Source: JALZDI01 sp965653225 (GTDB lineage Bacteria > Actinomycetota > Actinomycetes > Propionibacteriales > Nocardioidaceae). From it: a stretch of DNA of 18,744 nucleotides. Position numbers and translations under genes: made by a program. The notes below the pieces were generated by a model that was given only the letters and a program-made list of their open reading frames with translations, had not been told where the DNA came from and searched no databases. This document shows positions 1 through 7,441 of the stretch, in pieces; the stretch's first letter is position 1; the number at the start of each line of letters is the position of its first letter. Location of the stretch: NCBI GenBank assembly GCA_965653225.1, contig CBFGZI010000077.1, positions 1 through 18,744 on the forward strand, given 5' to 3'.

Positions 1-2
1 GT

Positions 3-176
3 GCGTTCTTCCACACGATGCTGGCGCACGGTGTCTACCTGCCGCCCAGCGCGTGCGAGGCGTGGTTCGTCAGCGCCGCGCACGACCAGGCGGCGGTGGA
101 GCGGATCGCGGCGGCGCTGCCGCACGCGGCGCGGGCGGCAGCCGCGGCACGACCCGACCACGAAGGGAACGCATGA
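3..176 (+). CDS. hemL: Glutamate-1-semialdehyde 2,1-aminomutase, C-terminal end (partial)
   Basis: Only the last 57 codons are in the window; the gene enters from the left edge. The translation carries FFHTMLAHGVYLPPSACEAW followed by FVSAAHD, which matches the conserved C-terminal segment of HemL, a class III PLP aminotransferase-fold enzyme. HemL converts glutamate-1-semialdehyde to 5-aminolevulinate, the committed tetrapyrrole precursor. The catalytic lysine and the PLP site lie upstream, outside the window. The stop codon overlaps the next start by 4 bp (ATGA), so the phosphatase is translationally coupled. The same order, hemL then phosphatase then thioredoxin then ccdA, is known from M. 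tuberculosis Rv0524-Rv0527. Identification rests on a short tail plus context and is fairly secure. Confidence 0.85.
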   Translation, partial: AFFHTMLAHGVYLPPSACEAWFVSAAHDQAAVERIAAALPHAARAAAAARPDHEGNA

Positions 177-862
177 ACACCCAGGGCGGTCCTGGCGCGG
201 ACCGCAGCGACGACCGCACCACCGTCGTGCACCTGCTGCGCCACGGCGAGGTGCACAACCCGTCCGGCATCCTGTACGGCCGCATGCCCGGCTACAACCT
301 CTCCGACCTGGGCCGCGAGATGGCCCGCCGCGTCGGCGAGTCTCTGGCCGAGCACGACGTCGTCCAGATGGTGTCCTCACCGCTCGAGCGCGCCCAGGAC
401 ACAGCCGCGCCGCTGGCGCAGATGCTCGGCCTGGACGTCCACACCGACCGGCGGGTGATCGAGGCGGGCAACCACTTCGAGGGCAAGTCCTTCGGGGTCG
501 GCGACGGCGCGCTGCGCCGCCCGTCGACCTGGTGGTACCTGCGCAACCCGTGGAAGCCGTCCTGGGGCGAGCCGTACCAGCAGATCGTGGAGCGGATGCT
601 GGCCGCGATGGCCGACGCCCGCGACGCCGCCCGCGGCCGCGAGGCGGTGATCGTGACCCACCAGCTGCCGGTCTGGATCACCCGCTCGGCGGTGGAGGGA
701 CTGCCGTTCCTGCACGACCCGCGCCGGCGGCAGTGCACGCTGTGCAGCCTCACCACGTTCGACTACGTCGACGACGAGATCGTGTCCGTGACCTACTCCG
801 AGCCCGCCGGCGACCTGCTGCCGGCCAAGGGCGCCAACGCCCCGTTCTCCGCAGGAGCCTGA
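173..862 (+). CDS. Histidine phosphatase superfamily protein (phosphoglycerate mutase-like)
   Basis: This 229-residue protein has the superfamily signature LLRHGE at residues 21-26, where His24 would be the phospho-accepting histidine. SSPLERAQDTA follows from residue 68, and a second catalytic-type histidine lies in VIVTHQLPV (His163). The ATG at 173 was chosen because it makes a 4-bp overlap with the hemL stop and sits just ahead of the conserved N-terminal strand; an open frame runs further upstream but lies inside hemL. No signal peptide or membrane segment is evident, so it is probably cytosolic. M. tuberculosis Rv0525 occupies the same position between hemL and the thioredoxin-like gene. 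The substrate cannot be deduced from sequence. A link to heme or cytochrome c metabolism is an inference from the operon only. Confidence 0.9.
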   Translation: MNTQGGPGADRSDDRTTVVHLLRHGEVHNPSGILYGRMPGYNLSDLGREMARRVGESLAEHDVVQMVSSPLERAQDTAAPLAQMLGLDVHTDRRVIEAGNHFEGKSFGVGDGALRRPSTWWYLRNPWKPSWGEPYQQIVERMLAAMADARDAARGREAVIVTHQLPVWITRSAVEGLPFLHDPRRRQCTLCSLTTFDYVDDEIVSVTYSEPAGDLLPAKGANAPFSAGA

Positions 863-864
863 GC

Positions 865-1485
865 TTGACCTTCCGCGCAGATCCCGTGCACCCGGCGCGG
901 GTCCGCAGCGCCGTCCGCGCGGCGCTGGTCGCGGCCACCGCGCTGGCGGTGCTGGGCACGGCAACCGGGTGCGCGCAGACGATGGGCGGCGCCGAGGGGT
1001 TCGTCTCGGGCAGCGGCACCGTCACCGTGCTGCCCAAGCAGCAGCGTCGTGCGGCACCGCCGGTGTCGGGCAGGACGCTGGACGGCGGGCACTTCTCGCT
1101 GGCCGGCCAGCGCGGCTCGACGGTCGTGCTGAACGTGTGGGGCTCGTGGTGCGCCCCGTGCCGCGACGAGGCGCCCGACCTGGTGAAGGCCGCCCAGAAG
1201 CTACGCAGCGACGACGATGTCAAGTTCGTCGGCATCAACGTGCGCGAGCCGGGAGTGGCCAGCGCGCAGGCGTTCGTACGCCACTACGGCGTGCCGTACC
1301 CCAGCATCTACGACACCGACGGGTCGCAGCTGCTCGGCTTCCGCGACACGCTGCCACCCGACGCGATCCCCAGCACGCTGGTGATCGACCCGCAGGGACG
1401 GGTCGCCGCGCGTGTGCTCGGAACCGTCGACACCACCACGCTGGTCGGGCTCGTGCACGACGTGGAGGCGAGCGCCCGTGGGTGA
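865..1485 (+). CDS. TlpA/ResA-like thiol-disulfide oxidoreductase, probable lipoprotein
   Basis: A 206-residue thioredoxin-fold protein. The active-site motif WCAPC is clear (Cys96 and Cys99), and IPSTLVI later in the chain supplies the expected cis-proline loop. The N-terminus has a basic stretch, a hydrophobic stretch (about residues 19-31) and TATGC ending at Cys36, which resembles a lipobox although the -3 position is Ala rather than Leu. This suggests an extracytoplasmic membrane-anchored protein. The TTG at 865 was chosen because AGGAG lies 7 nt upstream and it follows the previous stop by 2 nt; GTG at 886 is an alternative. In system II cytochrome c maturation such proteins reduce the CXXCH cysteines of apocytochrome c, using electrons delivered by CcdA, which is encoded next and overlaps this gene by 8 bp. 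Confidence 0.88.
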   Translation: MTFRADPVHPARVRSAVRAALVAATALAVLGTATGCAQTMGGAEGFVSGSGTVTVLPKQQRRAAPPVSGRTLDGGHFSLAGQRGSTVVLNVWGSWCAPCRDEAPDLVKAAQKLRSDDDVKFVGINVREPGVASAQAFVRHYGVPYPSIYDTDGSQLLGFRDTLPPDAIPSTLVIDPQGRVAARVLGTVDTTTLVGLVHDVEASARG

Positions 1486-2230
1486 GTGGTTCTCCTCGAC
1501 GGTGCTGCAGGGCTCGCTGCTGCTCGCGATCCCGGTCGCCCTGCTGGCCGGCGCCGTGTCGTTCTTCTCGCCGTGCGTCGTGCCGCTGCTGCCGGGCTAC
1601 GTGTCGTACATGACCGGGCTGTCCGGCGCCGACCTCGAGGCGCCGCGCCGCAACCGCGGCAAGCTGCTGCTGGGCTCGGTGCTGTTCGTGCTCGGCTTCT
1701 CGCTGGTGTTCCTGACCTACGGCATGGTGTTCGGCGCACTGGGCAGCTGGTTCGCGGCGTACCAGGACACCATCACCCGCGTCATGGGCGTGGTCACGAT
1801 CGTGCTCGGCCTGGCCTTCCTCGGCTGGATCCCGCTGCTGCAGCGCGACGTGCGGGTGCACAGGGTGCCGGCGGTCGGGGTGGCCGCCGCACCGCTGCTG
1901 GGGGTGCTGTTCGGGCTGGGCTGGACGCCGTGCATCGGCCCGACGCTGAGCGCGGTGCTCTCCCTGAGCCTGACGCAGGGCTCGGCGATGCGGGGGACCC
2001 TGCTGGCGTTCGCGTACAGCCTCGGACTGGGCGTGCCGTTCGTCGTCGCCGCGCTGGCGTTCCGGCGGATGATCGGCGCGGTCGGCTGGGTGCGGCGGCA
2101 CCAGGCGTGGGTGACCCGCGCCGGCGGCATCATGCTCGTCATCGTCGGCCTGCTGCTGGTCACCGGCGGGTGGGACCTGATGATCGCCCAGATGCGCGGC
2201 TGGGTCTCCGGCTTCGAGACGGTGGTCTGA
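1478..2230 (+). CDS. ccdA: Cytochrome c biogenesis transmembrane thiol transporter CcdA
   Basis: A 250-residue polytopic membrane protein of the DsbD-beta/CcdA family, with about six hydrophobic segments. The two hallmark motifs are visible: FFSPCVVPLLPGY near the N-terminus and LGWTPCIGPTLSAVL in the second half. Each contributes one of the paired redox cysteines that pass electrons from cytosolic thioredoxin across the membrane. The GTG at 1478 was picked because GGAGG lies 9 nt upstream (1464-1468) and the encoded MGEWFSS leads directly into the first hydrophobic helix. The gene overlaps the TlpA-like gene by 8 bp, and its stop directly abuts the resB start, so co-translation is likely. 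It is expected to keep the adjacent TlpA-like protein reduced. Length is typical for actinobacterial CcdA. Confidence 0.93.
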   Translation: MGEWFSSTVLQGSLLLAIPVALLAGAVSFFSPCVVPLLPGYVSYMTGLSGADLEAPRRNRGKLLLGSVLFVLGFSLVFLTYGMVFGALGSWFAAYQDTITRVMGVVTIVLGLAFLGWIPLLQRDVRVHRVPAVGVAAAPLLGVLFGLGWTPCIGPTLSAVLSLSLTQGSAMRGTLLAFAYSLGLGVPFVVAALAFRRMIGAVGWVRRHQAWVTRAGGIMLVIVGLLLVTGGWDLMIAQMRGWVSGFETVV

Positions 2231-3814
2231 GTGCGACGCCGATACGCCCCCGCCCCCGCCCTGACGGTGCTGGAGTTCCTGCGCTGGACGTGGCGCCAGC
2301 TGACCTCGATGCGCACCGCGCTGATCCTGTTGTTCCTGCTGGCGGTCGCGGCCATCCCCGGCTCGGTGATCCCGCAGTCCGGGGTCGACCCGACCGCGGT
2401 GTTCGCGTTCCGGCAGTCGAGCCCGGAGCTGGCGCAGTGGTACGAGCGGCTCGGGCTGTTCCACGTCTACAGCTCGGTGTGGTTCAGCGCCGTCTACGTG
2501 CTGCTGATGATCTCGCTGGTCGGCTGCTTCATCCCGCGCGCACGCCAGTACTGGCAGGCCTTCCGGGCGCAGCCGCCCAGCGCGCCGCGCAACCTGCACC
2601 GGCTGGCGGTGCACCGCGAGTGGAGCACCGCCGACGACCCGCAGGCCGTGGCCGAGCGCGCCGAGCAGGTGCTGCGGCGGCGCCGGTTCCGGGTGCGCCG
2701 CTACGCCGACGACGAGGGCCGGCAGGTCGTCGCGGCCGAGAACGGGCACCTGCGCGAGGCCGGCAACCTGCTGTTCCACCTGTCGCTGCTGGTGGTGCTG
2801 TTCGGCGTCGCGTACGGCGCGCTGTACGGGTTCAAGGGCGGCGCGCTGGTCGTGGAGGGGCAAGGCTTCTCCAACGTCCTCACCCAGTACGACGAGTTCA
2901 AGCCCGGCCCGCGCTTCGACCCCGCCGGCCTCGAGCCGTTCTCGCTGACCGTGAACCACTTCACGGTGAAGTTCGTGAACCACGGCGACGAGCGCGGTGC
3001 TCCCCGAGAGTTCAACGCGGACCTGACCTACGTCCCGGAGCCCGGTGCCCGTCCGCAGCACCACGACCTGCGGGTCAACCATCCGCTGCACATCGGCGAC
3101 ACCAACGTCTTCCTGGTCGGGCACGGCTACGCGCCCCGCATCACCGTCCGCGACGGCAGCGGGCACGTCGCGTTCCGCGGTCCGGTGCCGTTCCTGCCGC
3201 AGGACTCGACGTACACCTCACTGGGCGTGGTCAAGGCGCCCGACGCCGTACCGCAGCAGCTCGGCTTCGAGGGCTTCTTCCTGCCCACCGCGGCCTTCTC
3301 CCCGCAGCGGGGCCCGTACTCGGCGTTCCCGGGCGCGCGCAACCCGGCGCTGGTGCTCACCGCCTACCACGGCAACCTGCAGATGTCCGGTGAGCCGCAG
3401 TCGGTGTTCGTGCTCGACAAGGGCAAGCTGCAGCAGTTCCGGCAGCCCGACGGCCAGCCGTTCCGCATGCTGCTGCGTCCCGGCAAGACGGTGCAGCTGC
3501 CGCACGGCATGGGCTCGATCAGCTTCGACGGGCTGTCCCGGGCGGTCCAGCTGCAGGTCAGCAGCACCCCACTGAGCTGGGTGCCGCTGACCGGGGTGCT
3601 GGCGGCGATCGCCGGGCTGATCGCGTCGCTGTTCATCCGGCCGCGACGGACCTGGGTGCGTGCCGTCCGGGAGAACGGGTCTACCGTTGTGCAGGTTGCC
3701 GGCCTGGACCGGGTGGCGGGGGGCGACCTGGTCGGAGCGGTCGACGACATCACCACGGACCTGAAACCACGGTCGCAAGACCAAGCGTCGACCGAGGACA
3801 TGGAGCACGCGTGA
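2231..3814 (+). CDS. resB: Cytochrome c biogenesis protein ResB (Ccs1)
   Basis: A 527-residue protein with the ResB/Ccs1 architecture. Three N-terminal membrane segments lie at about residues 29-48, 84-103 and 180-200, followed by a large extracytoplasmic domain of about 250 residues and a final membrane helix at about 449-472. The N-terminal block RWTWRQLTSMRTALILLFLL and then AAIPGSVIPQ is highly characteristic, as is LLFHLSLLVVLFG in the third helix. With CcsB it forms the system II heme export and cytochrome c heme lyase complex. The GTG start at 2231 immediately follows the ccdA stop with no gap. A poorly conserved cytosolic tail of about 55 residues follows the last helix. The stop overlaps the ccsB start by 4 bp. 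Confidence 0.94.
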   Translation: MRRRYAPAPALTVLEFLRWTWRQLTSMRTALILLFLLAVAAIPGSVIPQSGVDPTAVFAFRQSSPELAQWYERLGLFHVYSSVWFSAVYVLLMISLVGCFIPRARQYWQAFRAQPPSAPRNLHRLAVHREWSTADDPQAVAERAEQVLRRRRFRVRRYADDEGRQVVAAENGHLREAGNLLFHLSLLVVLFGVAYGALYGFKGGALVVEGQGFSNVLTQYDEFKPGPRFDPAGLEPFSLTVNHFTVKFVNHGDERGAPREFNADLTYVPEPGARPQHHDLRVNHPLHIGDTNVFLVGHGYAPRITVRDGSGHVAFRGPVPFLPQDSTYTSLGVVKAPDAVPQQLGFEGFFLPTAAFSPQRGPYSAFPGARNPALVLTAYHGNLQMSGEPQSVFVLDKGKLQQFRQPDGQPFRMLLRPGKTVQLPHGMGSISFDGLSRAVQLQVSSTPLSWVPLTGVLAAIAGLIASLFIRPRRTWVRAVRENGSTVVQVAGLDRVAGGDLVGAVDDITTDLKPRSQDQASTEDMEHA

Positions 3815-4800
3815 ACGTCGATCAGCTCGGCTACATCTCAGACACCGCCTTCATCTCCGCCACCGTCGTGTACGCGCTGGCGCTGTTGGCCCACATCGTC
3901 GAGTGGGCGAGCGCGCGCAAGGTGGCGGTGCCCGCACCGGCGCAGGAGCGCCAGCCCGAGCTGGTGGGAGCCGGGGGCCCCACGTCGACGCCCGGCGAGG
4001 TCGGCCGTCCCGCCGACCAGCTACGCGACGACGAGATCACCACCGAGCGGTTCGGTCGCATCGGTGTCTCGCTCACCGTGCTGGCCGTCCTCATCCACGT
4101 GGTGGGCGTCGGTGCCCGCGCGCTGGCCGTGAGCCGGCCGCCGTGGGGCAACATGTTCGAGTTCTCCACCACGGGTGCGCTGGCGGTCACCGTCGCCTAC
4201 CTGGTGGCGCTGCGGCTCTACCGCACCCGCTGGCTCGGCCTTCTGGTCACAGCGTTCGTCACCATCGTGCTCGGCATCGCGATGCTCACACCGGCCATCT
4301 ACGTCGCGCCCGGGCCGCTGGTGCCCGCTCTGCACTCGTACTGGCTGGCGATCCACGTCTTCGCGGCCGCCGTCGCCGGCGGCGCCTTCTGCCTCGGCGC
4401 ATGCGCGTCGATCCTGTACCTGGTCAAGACCCGGGCCGAGCGCCGCACCGACCCGAGCGAGCGGCGGGGCTACCTGTGGCGGCTGCCCGGGTCGGCCGAG
4501 ATCGACCGGGTGGCCTACCGGGTGCACGCGTTCGCGCTGCCGCTGTGGACGTTCGCGGTGCTCTGCGGCGCCATCTGGGCCAACTACGCGTGGGGCCGCT
4601 ACTGGGGCTGGGACCCCAAGGAGACCTGGGCCTTCATCACCTGGGTGGTCTACGCCGCCTACCTGCACGCCCGCGCCACCGCGGGCTGGCAGGGCCGCAA
4701 CGCCTCGATCATCGCGCTGCTGGGGTTCCTGACCTTCCTGTTCAACTTCATCGGGATCAACCTGTTCGGCTCCGGCCTGCACTCCTACGCCGGGGTCTGA
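3811..4800 (+). CDS. ccsB: Cytochrome c biogenesis protein CcsB/ResC (CcsA family heme handling protein)
   Basis: A 329-residue polytopic membrane protein. The tryptophan-rich heme-binding WWD signature is present as WGRYWGWDPKETWAF at residues 261-275. Candidate heme-ligand histidines appear in LHSYWLAIHV (His175 and His182) and near the C-terminus in LHSYAGV. WGNMFEF at 112-118 is another conserved block. The family binds heme in the WWD domain and, with ResB, attaches it to apocytochrome c on the outer face of the membrane. The GTG at 3811 forms a GTGA overlap with the resB stop. A soluble linker rich in Pro, Ala and Arg (about residues 36-75) between the first two helices is common in actinobacterial members. 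It is the last gene of this operon in the window. Confidence 0.94.
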   Translation: MNVDQLGYISDTAFISATVVYALALLAHIVEWASARKVAVPAPAQERQPELVGAGGPTSTPGEVGRPADQLRDDEITTERFGRIGVSLTVLAVLIHVVGVGARALAVSRPPWGNMFEFSTTGALAVTVAYLVALRLYRTRWLGLLVTAFVTIVLGIAMLTPAIYVAPGPLVPALHSYWLAIHVFAAAVAGGAFCLGACASILYLVKTRAERRTDPSERRGYLWRLPGSAEIDRVAYRVHAFALPLWTFAVLCGAIWANYAWGRYWGWDPKETWAFITWVVYAAYLHARATAGWQGRNASIIALLGFLTFLFNFIGINLFGSGLHSYAGV

Positions 4801-4815
4801 CCCCCGCGCCCGCCG

Positions 4816-4869
4816 CGGTCGCGTGTCGCTTCGGGAGACCCGCGCCGCGGTCGCGATGACACGCGACCG
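4816..4869. terminator. Inverted repeat between convergent genes, candidate bidirectional terminator
   Basis: A perfect 12-bp inverted repeat, with CGGTCGCGTGTC at 4816-4827 and its reverse complement at 4858-4869, encloses a 30-nt loop. It lies in the 81-bp gap between the stops of ccsB (plus) and the PLDc_N gene (minus). A direct repeat CGCCGCGGTCGCG occurs at 4811-4823 and 4843-4855. There is no T-tract on either side, so this is not a canonical intrinsic terminator. The convergent position and strong stem are the only evidence for termination. Confidence 0.45.
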
Positions 4870-4881
4870 TGCTGCAGATGC

Positions 4882-5178
4882 TCAGCGACTGTCGTCGGGC
4901 TTGTCCCGGGGCTTGTTGTAGCGCAGCCCCCGCAGGAAGTCGGGGTCGTCGTCCGGTGCGACCGGCCGGTTGCGCTGAGGACGCTGTGAGGAGGGGCGTG
5001 TCTTCGGTCGTCCCACCCACAGCCAGGCGATGGAGCCGAGCAGCGGGAACACCACGATCAGCACGAACCATGCCCATTTGGGGAAGATGCGGACCTGGTC
5101 GGCGCGCGACTGGATGACCTGTACGAGACAGTAGATCGCCAGCACCAGCGGGACGATGACGACAAGCGCCTTGAACAT
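4882..5178 (-). CDS. Small membrane protein with PLDc_N domain
   Basis: A 98-residue protein with two hydrophobic helices (about residues 3-22 and 35-55) and a polar, charged C-terminal tail. The block WAWFVLIVVFPLLGSIAWLW followed by VGRPK matches the phospholipase D-nuclease N-terminal (PLDc_N) family, in which the second helix ends in a conserved Gly-Arg. No catalytic HKD motif is present, so the domain stands alone, as it does in many actinobacteria; its molecular function is not known. The ATG at 5178 has a strong GGAGG 6 nt upstream (5185-5189 on this strand), which fixes the start. The gene is monocistronic, convergent with ccsB and divergent from the PLP enzyme gene. Confidence 0.85.
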   Translation of the reverse strand: MFKALVVIVPLVLAIYCLVQVIQSRADQVRIFPKWAWFVLIVVFPLLGSIAWLWVGRPKTRPSSQRPQRNRPVAPDDDPDFLRGLRYNKPRDKPDDSR

Positions 5179-5241
5179 GGGCTTCCTCCGCTGCCAAGCC
5201 TACGGCCGGGCGGAAGAGGCACGCCCGGGAAGATGGGTTAC
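5179..5241. promoter_or_regulatory. Divergent intergenic region between PLDc_N gene and PLP enzyme gene
   Basis: This 63-bp gap must hold start signals for two divergent genes. On the minus strand TAGGCT (5202 to 5197) fits the actinobacterial -10 pattern TANNNT and lies just upstream of the GGAGG. On the plus strand I see no convincing -10 or -35, only GGGA at about 5228-5231 as a ribosome binding site for the ATG at 5242. The call rests mainly on position. Confidence 0.3.
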
Positions 5242-6198
5242 ATGAGCATCACGACTCTTGCCGACGTCGAGGCGGCCGCCGCCCGGGTGGCCGGACGGGT
5301 GGTGCGTACCCCGCTGCTGCCCGCGCCGTGGGCCGACCCGCGGGTCCCGCTGTACCTCAAGCCGGAGTCGCTGCAGCCCACCGGCGCCTTCAAGCTGCGC
5401 GGCGCCACCAACGCCGTCTCCCTGCTCGACGGCAGCGCACACGAGGGCGGCGTCGTCACGCACTCGTCGGGCAACCACGCCCAGGCGCTGGCCTGGGCGG
5501 CCCGCGACGCCGGTGTCCACGCGGTGATCGTGATGCCCGACAACGCTCCCGCGGTGAAGGTGGAGGCGACCAGGGCCCTGGGTGCCGAGGTGCTGCTGGT
5601 GCCGATCGCCGAGCGGGAGGCGGCCGCCGAGCAGGTGCGCCGGGAGCGGGGCGCCACGATGGTGCCGCCGTACGACGACGCGGCGGTGATCGCCGGTCAG
5701 GGCACCGTCGGCCTCGAGGTCGCCGACGACCTGCCGGAGGTGTCGACGGTGCTGGTGCCGGTGTCCGGTGGCGGCCTGATCTCGGGTGTCGCGGCCGCGG
5801 TCAAGGCACGCTGTCCGCGGGCCCGTGTCGTCGGGGTGGAGCCCGAGCTCGCCGGCGACCTGGCCGAGGGCTTCGCGGCCGGAAGGCGCGTGCGCTGGAC
5901 GGAGGAGCAGACCGGTCGCACGATGGCCGACGGCCTGCGGGTGCCGTGCGTCGGAGAGCTGACGTGGGAGCACATCACGGCGCTGGTCGACGACGTGCTG
6001 ACCGTGACCGAGGACGCGCTGCTGGAGGCGATGCGCACCCTGGCGACGAGGTCGCGGCTGGTCGCCGAGCCGAGTGGTGCGACGGCCACCGCGGCGTACC
6101 TGACCCGCCGCGACCGGCTTCCCGACGGACCGGTCGTCGCGGTGGTCTCGGGCGGCAACGTGGCGCCTGACCTACTGGCACGTGTGCTGTCTCACTGA
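5242..6198 (+). CDS. PLP-dependent threonine/serine dehydratase or serine racemase-like enzyme
   Basis: A 318-residue fold-type II PLP enzyme. PTGAFKLRGA carries the Schiff-base lysine (Lys51). SSGNHAQALA (from about residue 75) is the substrate-carboxylate loop, SGGGLISG (about 175-182) is the glycine loop that holds the PLP phosphate, and SGGNV (near residue 304) is the family's C-terminal motif. There is no C-terminal ACT domain, so it resembles catabolic threonine ammonia-lyases or serine racemases rather than the biosynthetic, isoleucine-inhibited IlvA. Two in-frame ATGs exist, at 5233 and 5242; the second was chosen because the only purine-rich stretch (GGGAAG at about 5228-5233) is too close to the first. 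It appears monocistronic. Which amino acid is used, and whether the reaction is deamination or racemisation, cannot be settled from sequence. Confidence 0.88.
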   Translation: MSITTLADVEAAAARVAGRVVRTPLLPAPWADPRVPLYLKPESLQPTGAFKLRGATNAVSLLDGSAHEGGVVTHSSGNHAQALAWAARDAGVHAVIVMPDNAPAVKVEATRALGAEVLLVPIAEREAAAEQVRRERGATMVPPYDDAAVIAGQGTVGLEVADDLPEVSTVLVPVSGGGLISGVAAAVKARCPRARVVGVEPELAGDLAEGFAAGRRVRWTEEQTGRTMADGLRVPCVGELTWEHITALVDDVLTVTEDALLEAMRTLATRSRLVAEPSGATATAAYLTRRDRLPDGPVVAVVSGGNVAPDLLARVLSH

Positions 6199-6200
6199 CC

Positions 6201-6206
6201 TACGCT
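6201..6206 (+). promoter_or_regulatory. Possible -10 element upstream of DUF4229 gene
   Basis: TACGCT lies just after the PLP enzyme stop and fits the TANNNT pattern of actinobacterial -10 elements. It is 42 nt ahead of the TTG start at 6248. No clear -35 is visible at the expected distance, so read-through from the upstream gene is equally possible. Confidence 0.22.
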
Positions 6207-6247
6207 GAAGGCGATCCCCCCGACCGGACCGAGCTGTGTGGTGACCC

Positions 6248-6514
6248 TTGAAGGCGTTCGTGCTGTACACGCTGGCGCGGTTGCTGCTGTTCGCGGCCGC
6301 CTGGGCGCTGGTGTGGGCGGTCGCCTCCATCTGGCTGGACTGGTCGATGGTCACCGCGCTGTGGACAGCGCTGCTGGCGATGGCGGCCTCGTCGGTGTTG
6401 TCGCTGTGGCTGCTGCGCGGGCTGCGGCAGCGGGTCGCGGTGCACGTGCAGGGTCGCGCCGAGCGCATGCAGGAGCGCTACGAGGCGGCCAAGCGCAAAG
6501 AAGACACCGACTGA
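6248..6514 (+). CDS. DUF4229 domain-containing small membrane protein
   Basis: An 88-residue protein with two hydrophobic helices (about residues 4-24 and 29-52) and a strongly charged C-terminal tail rich in Arg, Glu and Lys. The N-terminus MKAFVLYTLARLLLFAAAWA is typical of DUF4229 proteins, a family of unknown function found in Actinobacteria, often near menA. The TTG at 6248 is the first possible start after an in-frame stop at 6242-6244, and it gives the family's usual N-terminus; GTG at 6260 would truncate it. No strong ribosome binding site is visible. The gene converges on menA, with only 9 bp between the two stop codons. Confidence 0.8.
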   Translation: MKAFVLYTLARLLLFAAAWALVWAVASIWLDWSMVTALWTALLAMAASSVLSLWLLRGLRQRVAVHVQGRAERMQERYEAAKRKEDTD

Positions 6515-6523
6515 CCCTCGCCG

Positions 6524-7402
6524 TCAGGCCGCGCCGACGAAAAGCCCGGCAGTGAGGCCGATGGCGTACAGCAGCTCGGTGAGCCCCGTGTCGCGCAGCA
6601 CCGCTACCAGCCGGGGGCCGGTGGCGCCGGCGCGCACCGGACGTACCGCGCGCAGCGCCGTCGGCAGCGACACCGCGGCCAGCAGGGCCCACGGGGTGGC
6701 CACCACCCCAGTCAGCACCGCGACCACGTAGGCGCCGGCGAGCAGCGAGACGAACAGGGCCCGGGAGCGGGCGTCACCGAGCGCGACGGCCAGCGTGCGC
6801 TTGCCCGCCTCGCGGTCGGTCGGGATGTCACGCAGGTTGTTGGCGACGAGGATGGCGCAGGCCAGCGCACCCACGCCGACCCCGCCGAGCACGCTGGGCA
6901 GCGTGACCGACCCGGTCTGCACGTAGGTGGTGCCCATCACCGCGACCAGGCCGAAGAACACGAACACGCTGAGCTCGCCCAGACCGCGGTAGCCGTAGGG
7001 CCGGCTCCCGCCGGTGTAGAACCACGCGGCCACCATCGCCACCGCACCCACCGCGACGAGCCACCAGGCCGTCGTCACGGCCAGCACCAGCCCGCACACC
7101 GCGGCCACCCCGAAGCACGCGAACGCGGCCGTCTTCACCGCCTTCGGCGTGGCGACGCCGGAGCCCACCAGCCGCAACGGGCCGACCCGGTCGGCGTCGG
7201 TGCCGCGGATCCCGTCGGAGTAGTCGTTGGCGTAGTTCACCCCGACCTGCAGCGCCAGCGACACCAGCAGCGCCAGCAGCGCCTTCCACCACACGAACCC
7301 GTGGTCGAACGCCGCGGCACCCGAGCCGACGAGGACCGGCGCGACGGCGGCGGGCAGTGTGCGCGGGCGCGCGCCCTCGACCCAGTGGGCGGTGGTGGCC
7401 AT
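6524..7402 (-). CDS. menA: 1,4-dihydroxy-2-naphthoate polyprenyltransferase MenA
   Basis: A 292-residue UbiA-superfamily integral membrane prenyltransferase with roughly eight or nine hydrophobic segments. The first aspartate-rich motif is NYANDYSDGIRG, beginning at Asn56 with Asp60 and Asp63. The second is NNLRDIPTDREAGKRTL, with Asn189 and Asp192. These bind Mg2+ and the polyprenyl diphosphate. MenA joins the side chain to 1,4-dihydroxy-2-naphthoate to make demethylmenaquinone, the substrate of the MenG encoded at 14343. The ATG at 7402 gives MATTAHWVEGARPRTLPAAV, a typical MenA N-terminus; an in-frame TTG at 7411 would add three residues. No good ribosome binding site is seen for either. 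It diverges from menE across about 40 bp. Confidence 0.95.
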   Translation of the reverse strand: MATTAHWVEGARPRTLPAAVAPVLVGSGAAAFDHGFVWWKALLALLVSLALQVGVNYANDYSDGIRGTDADRVGPLRLVGSGVATPKAVKTAAFACFGVAAVCGLVLAVTTAWWLVAVGAVAMVAAWFYTGGSRPYGYRGLGELSVFVFFGLVAVMGTTYVQTGSVTLPSVLGGVGVGALACAILVANNLRDIPTDREAGKRTLAVALGDARSRALFVSLLAGAYVVAVLTGVVATPWALLAAVSLPTALRAVRPVRAGATGPRLVAVLRDTGLTELLYAIGLTAGLFVGAA

Positions 7403-7441
7403 GACCGGCAAGTCTGGCAGTGCCCATTAGCCTTGCCGACC
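7403..7441. promoter_or_regulatory. Short divergent promoter region menA/menE
   Basis: Only 39 bp separate the two starts. On the plus strand TAGCCT (7428-7433) fits the TANNNT -10 pattern and would place transcription initiation at about 7440-7442, on the menE GTG itself, which suggests a leaderless mRNA. On the minus strand GCTAAT (7431 to 7426) matches 4 of 6 bases of TATAAT and would start the menA transcript about 15 nt before its ATG. The two -10 candidates overlap, so the promoters would compete. No ribosome binding site is visible for menE, which fits leaderless translation. Confidence 0.35.

Noticed and set aside
1..864. Extension of the TlpA-like gene upstream to position 1 in the same frame
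   Set aside because: The frame is open, but it overlaps hemL and the phosphatase, and the signal-peptide-like N-terminus and ribosome binding site support the TTG at 865.
1235..3166. 643-codon open frame on the minus strand opposite the tlpA-ccdA-resB genes
   Set aside because: It lies entirely opposite well-identified genes, is built of Arg/Ala/Gln/His-rich low-complexity sequence typical of antisense frames in high-GC DNA, and has no recognisable domain.
7301..7441. Start of menE further upstream, overlapping menA
   Set aside because: This would run through the menA coding region on the other strand, and it adds residues before the normal ANL N-terminus. A leaderless GTG at 7442 explains the data better.
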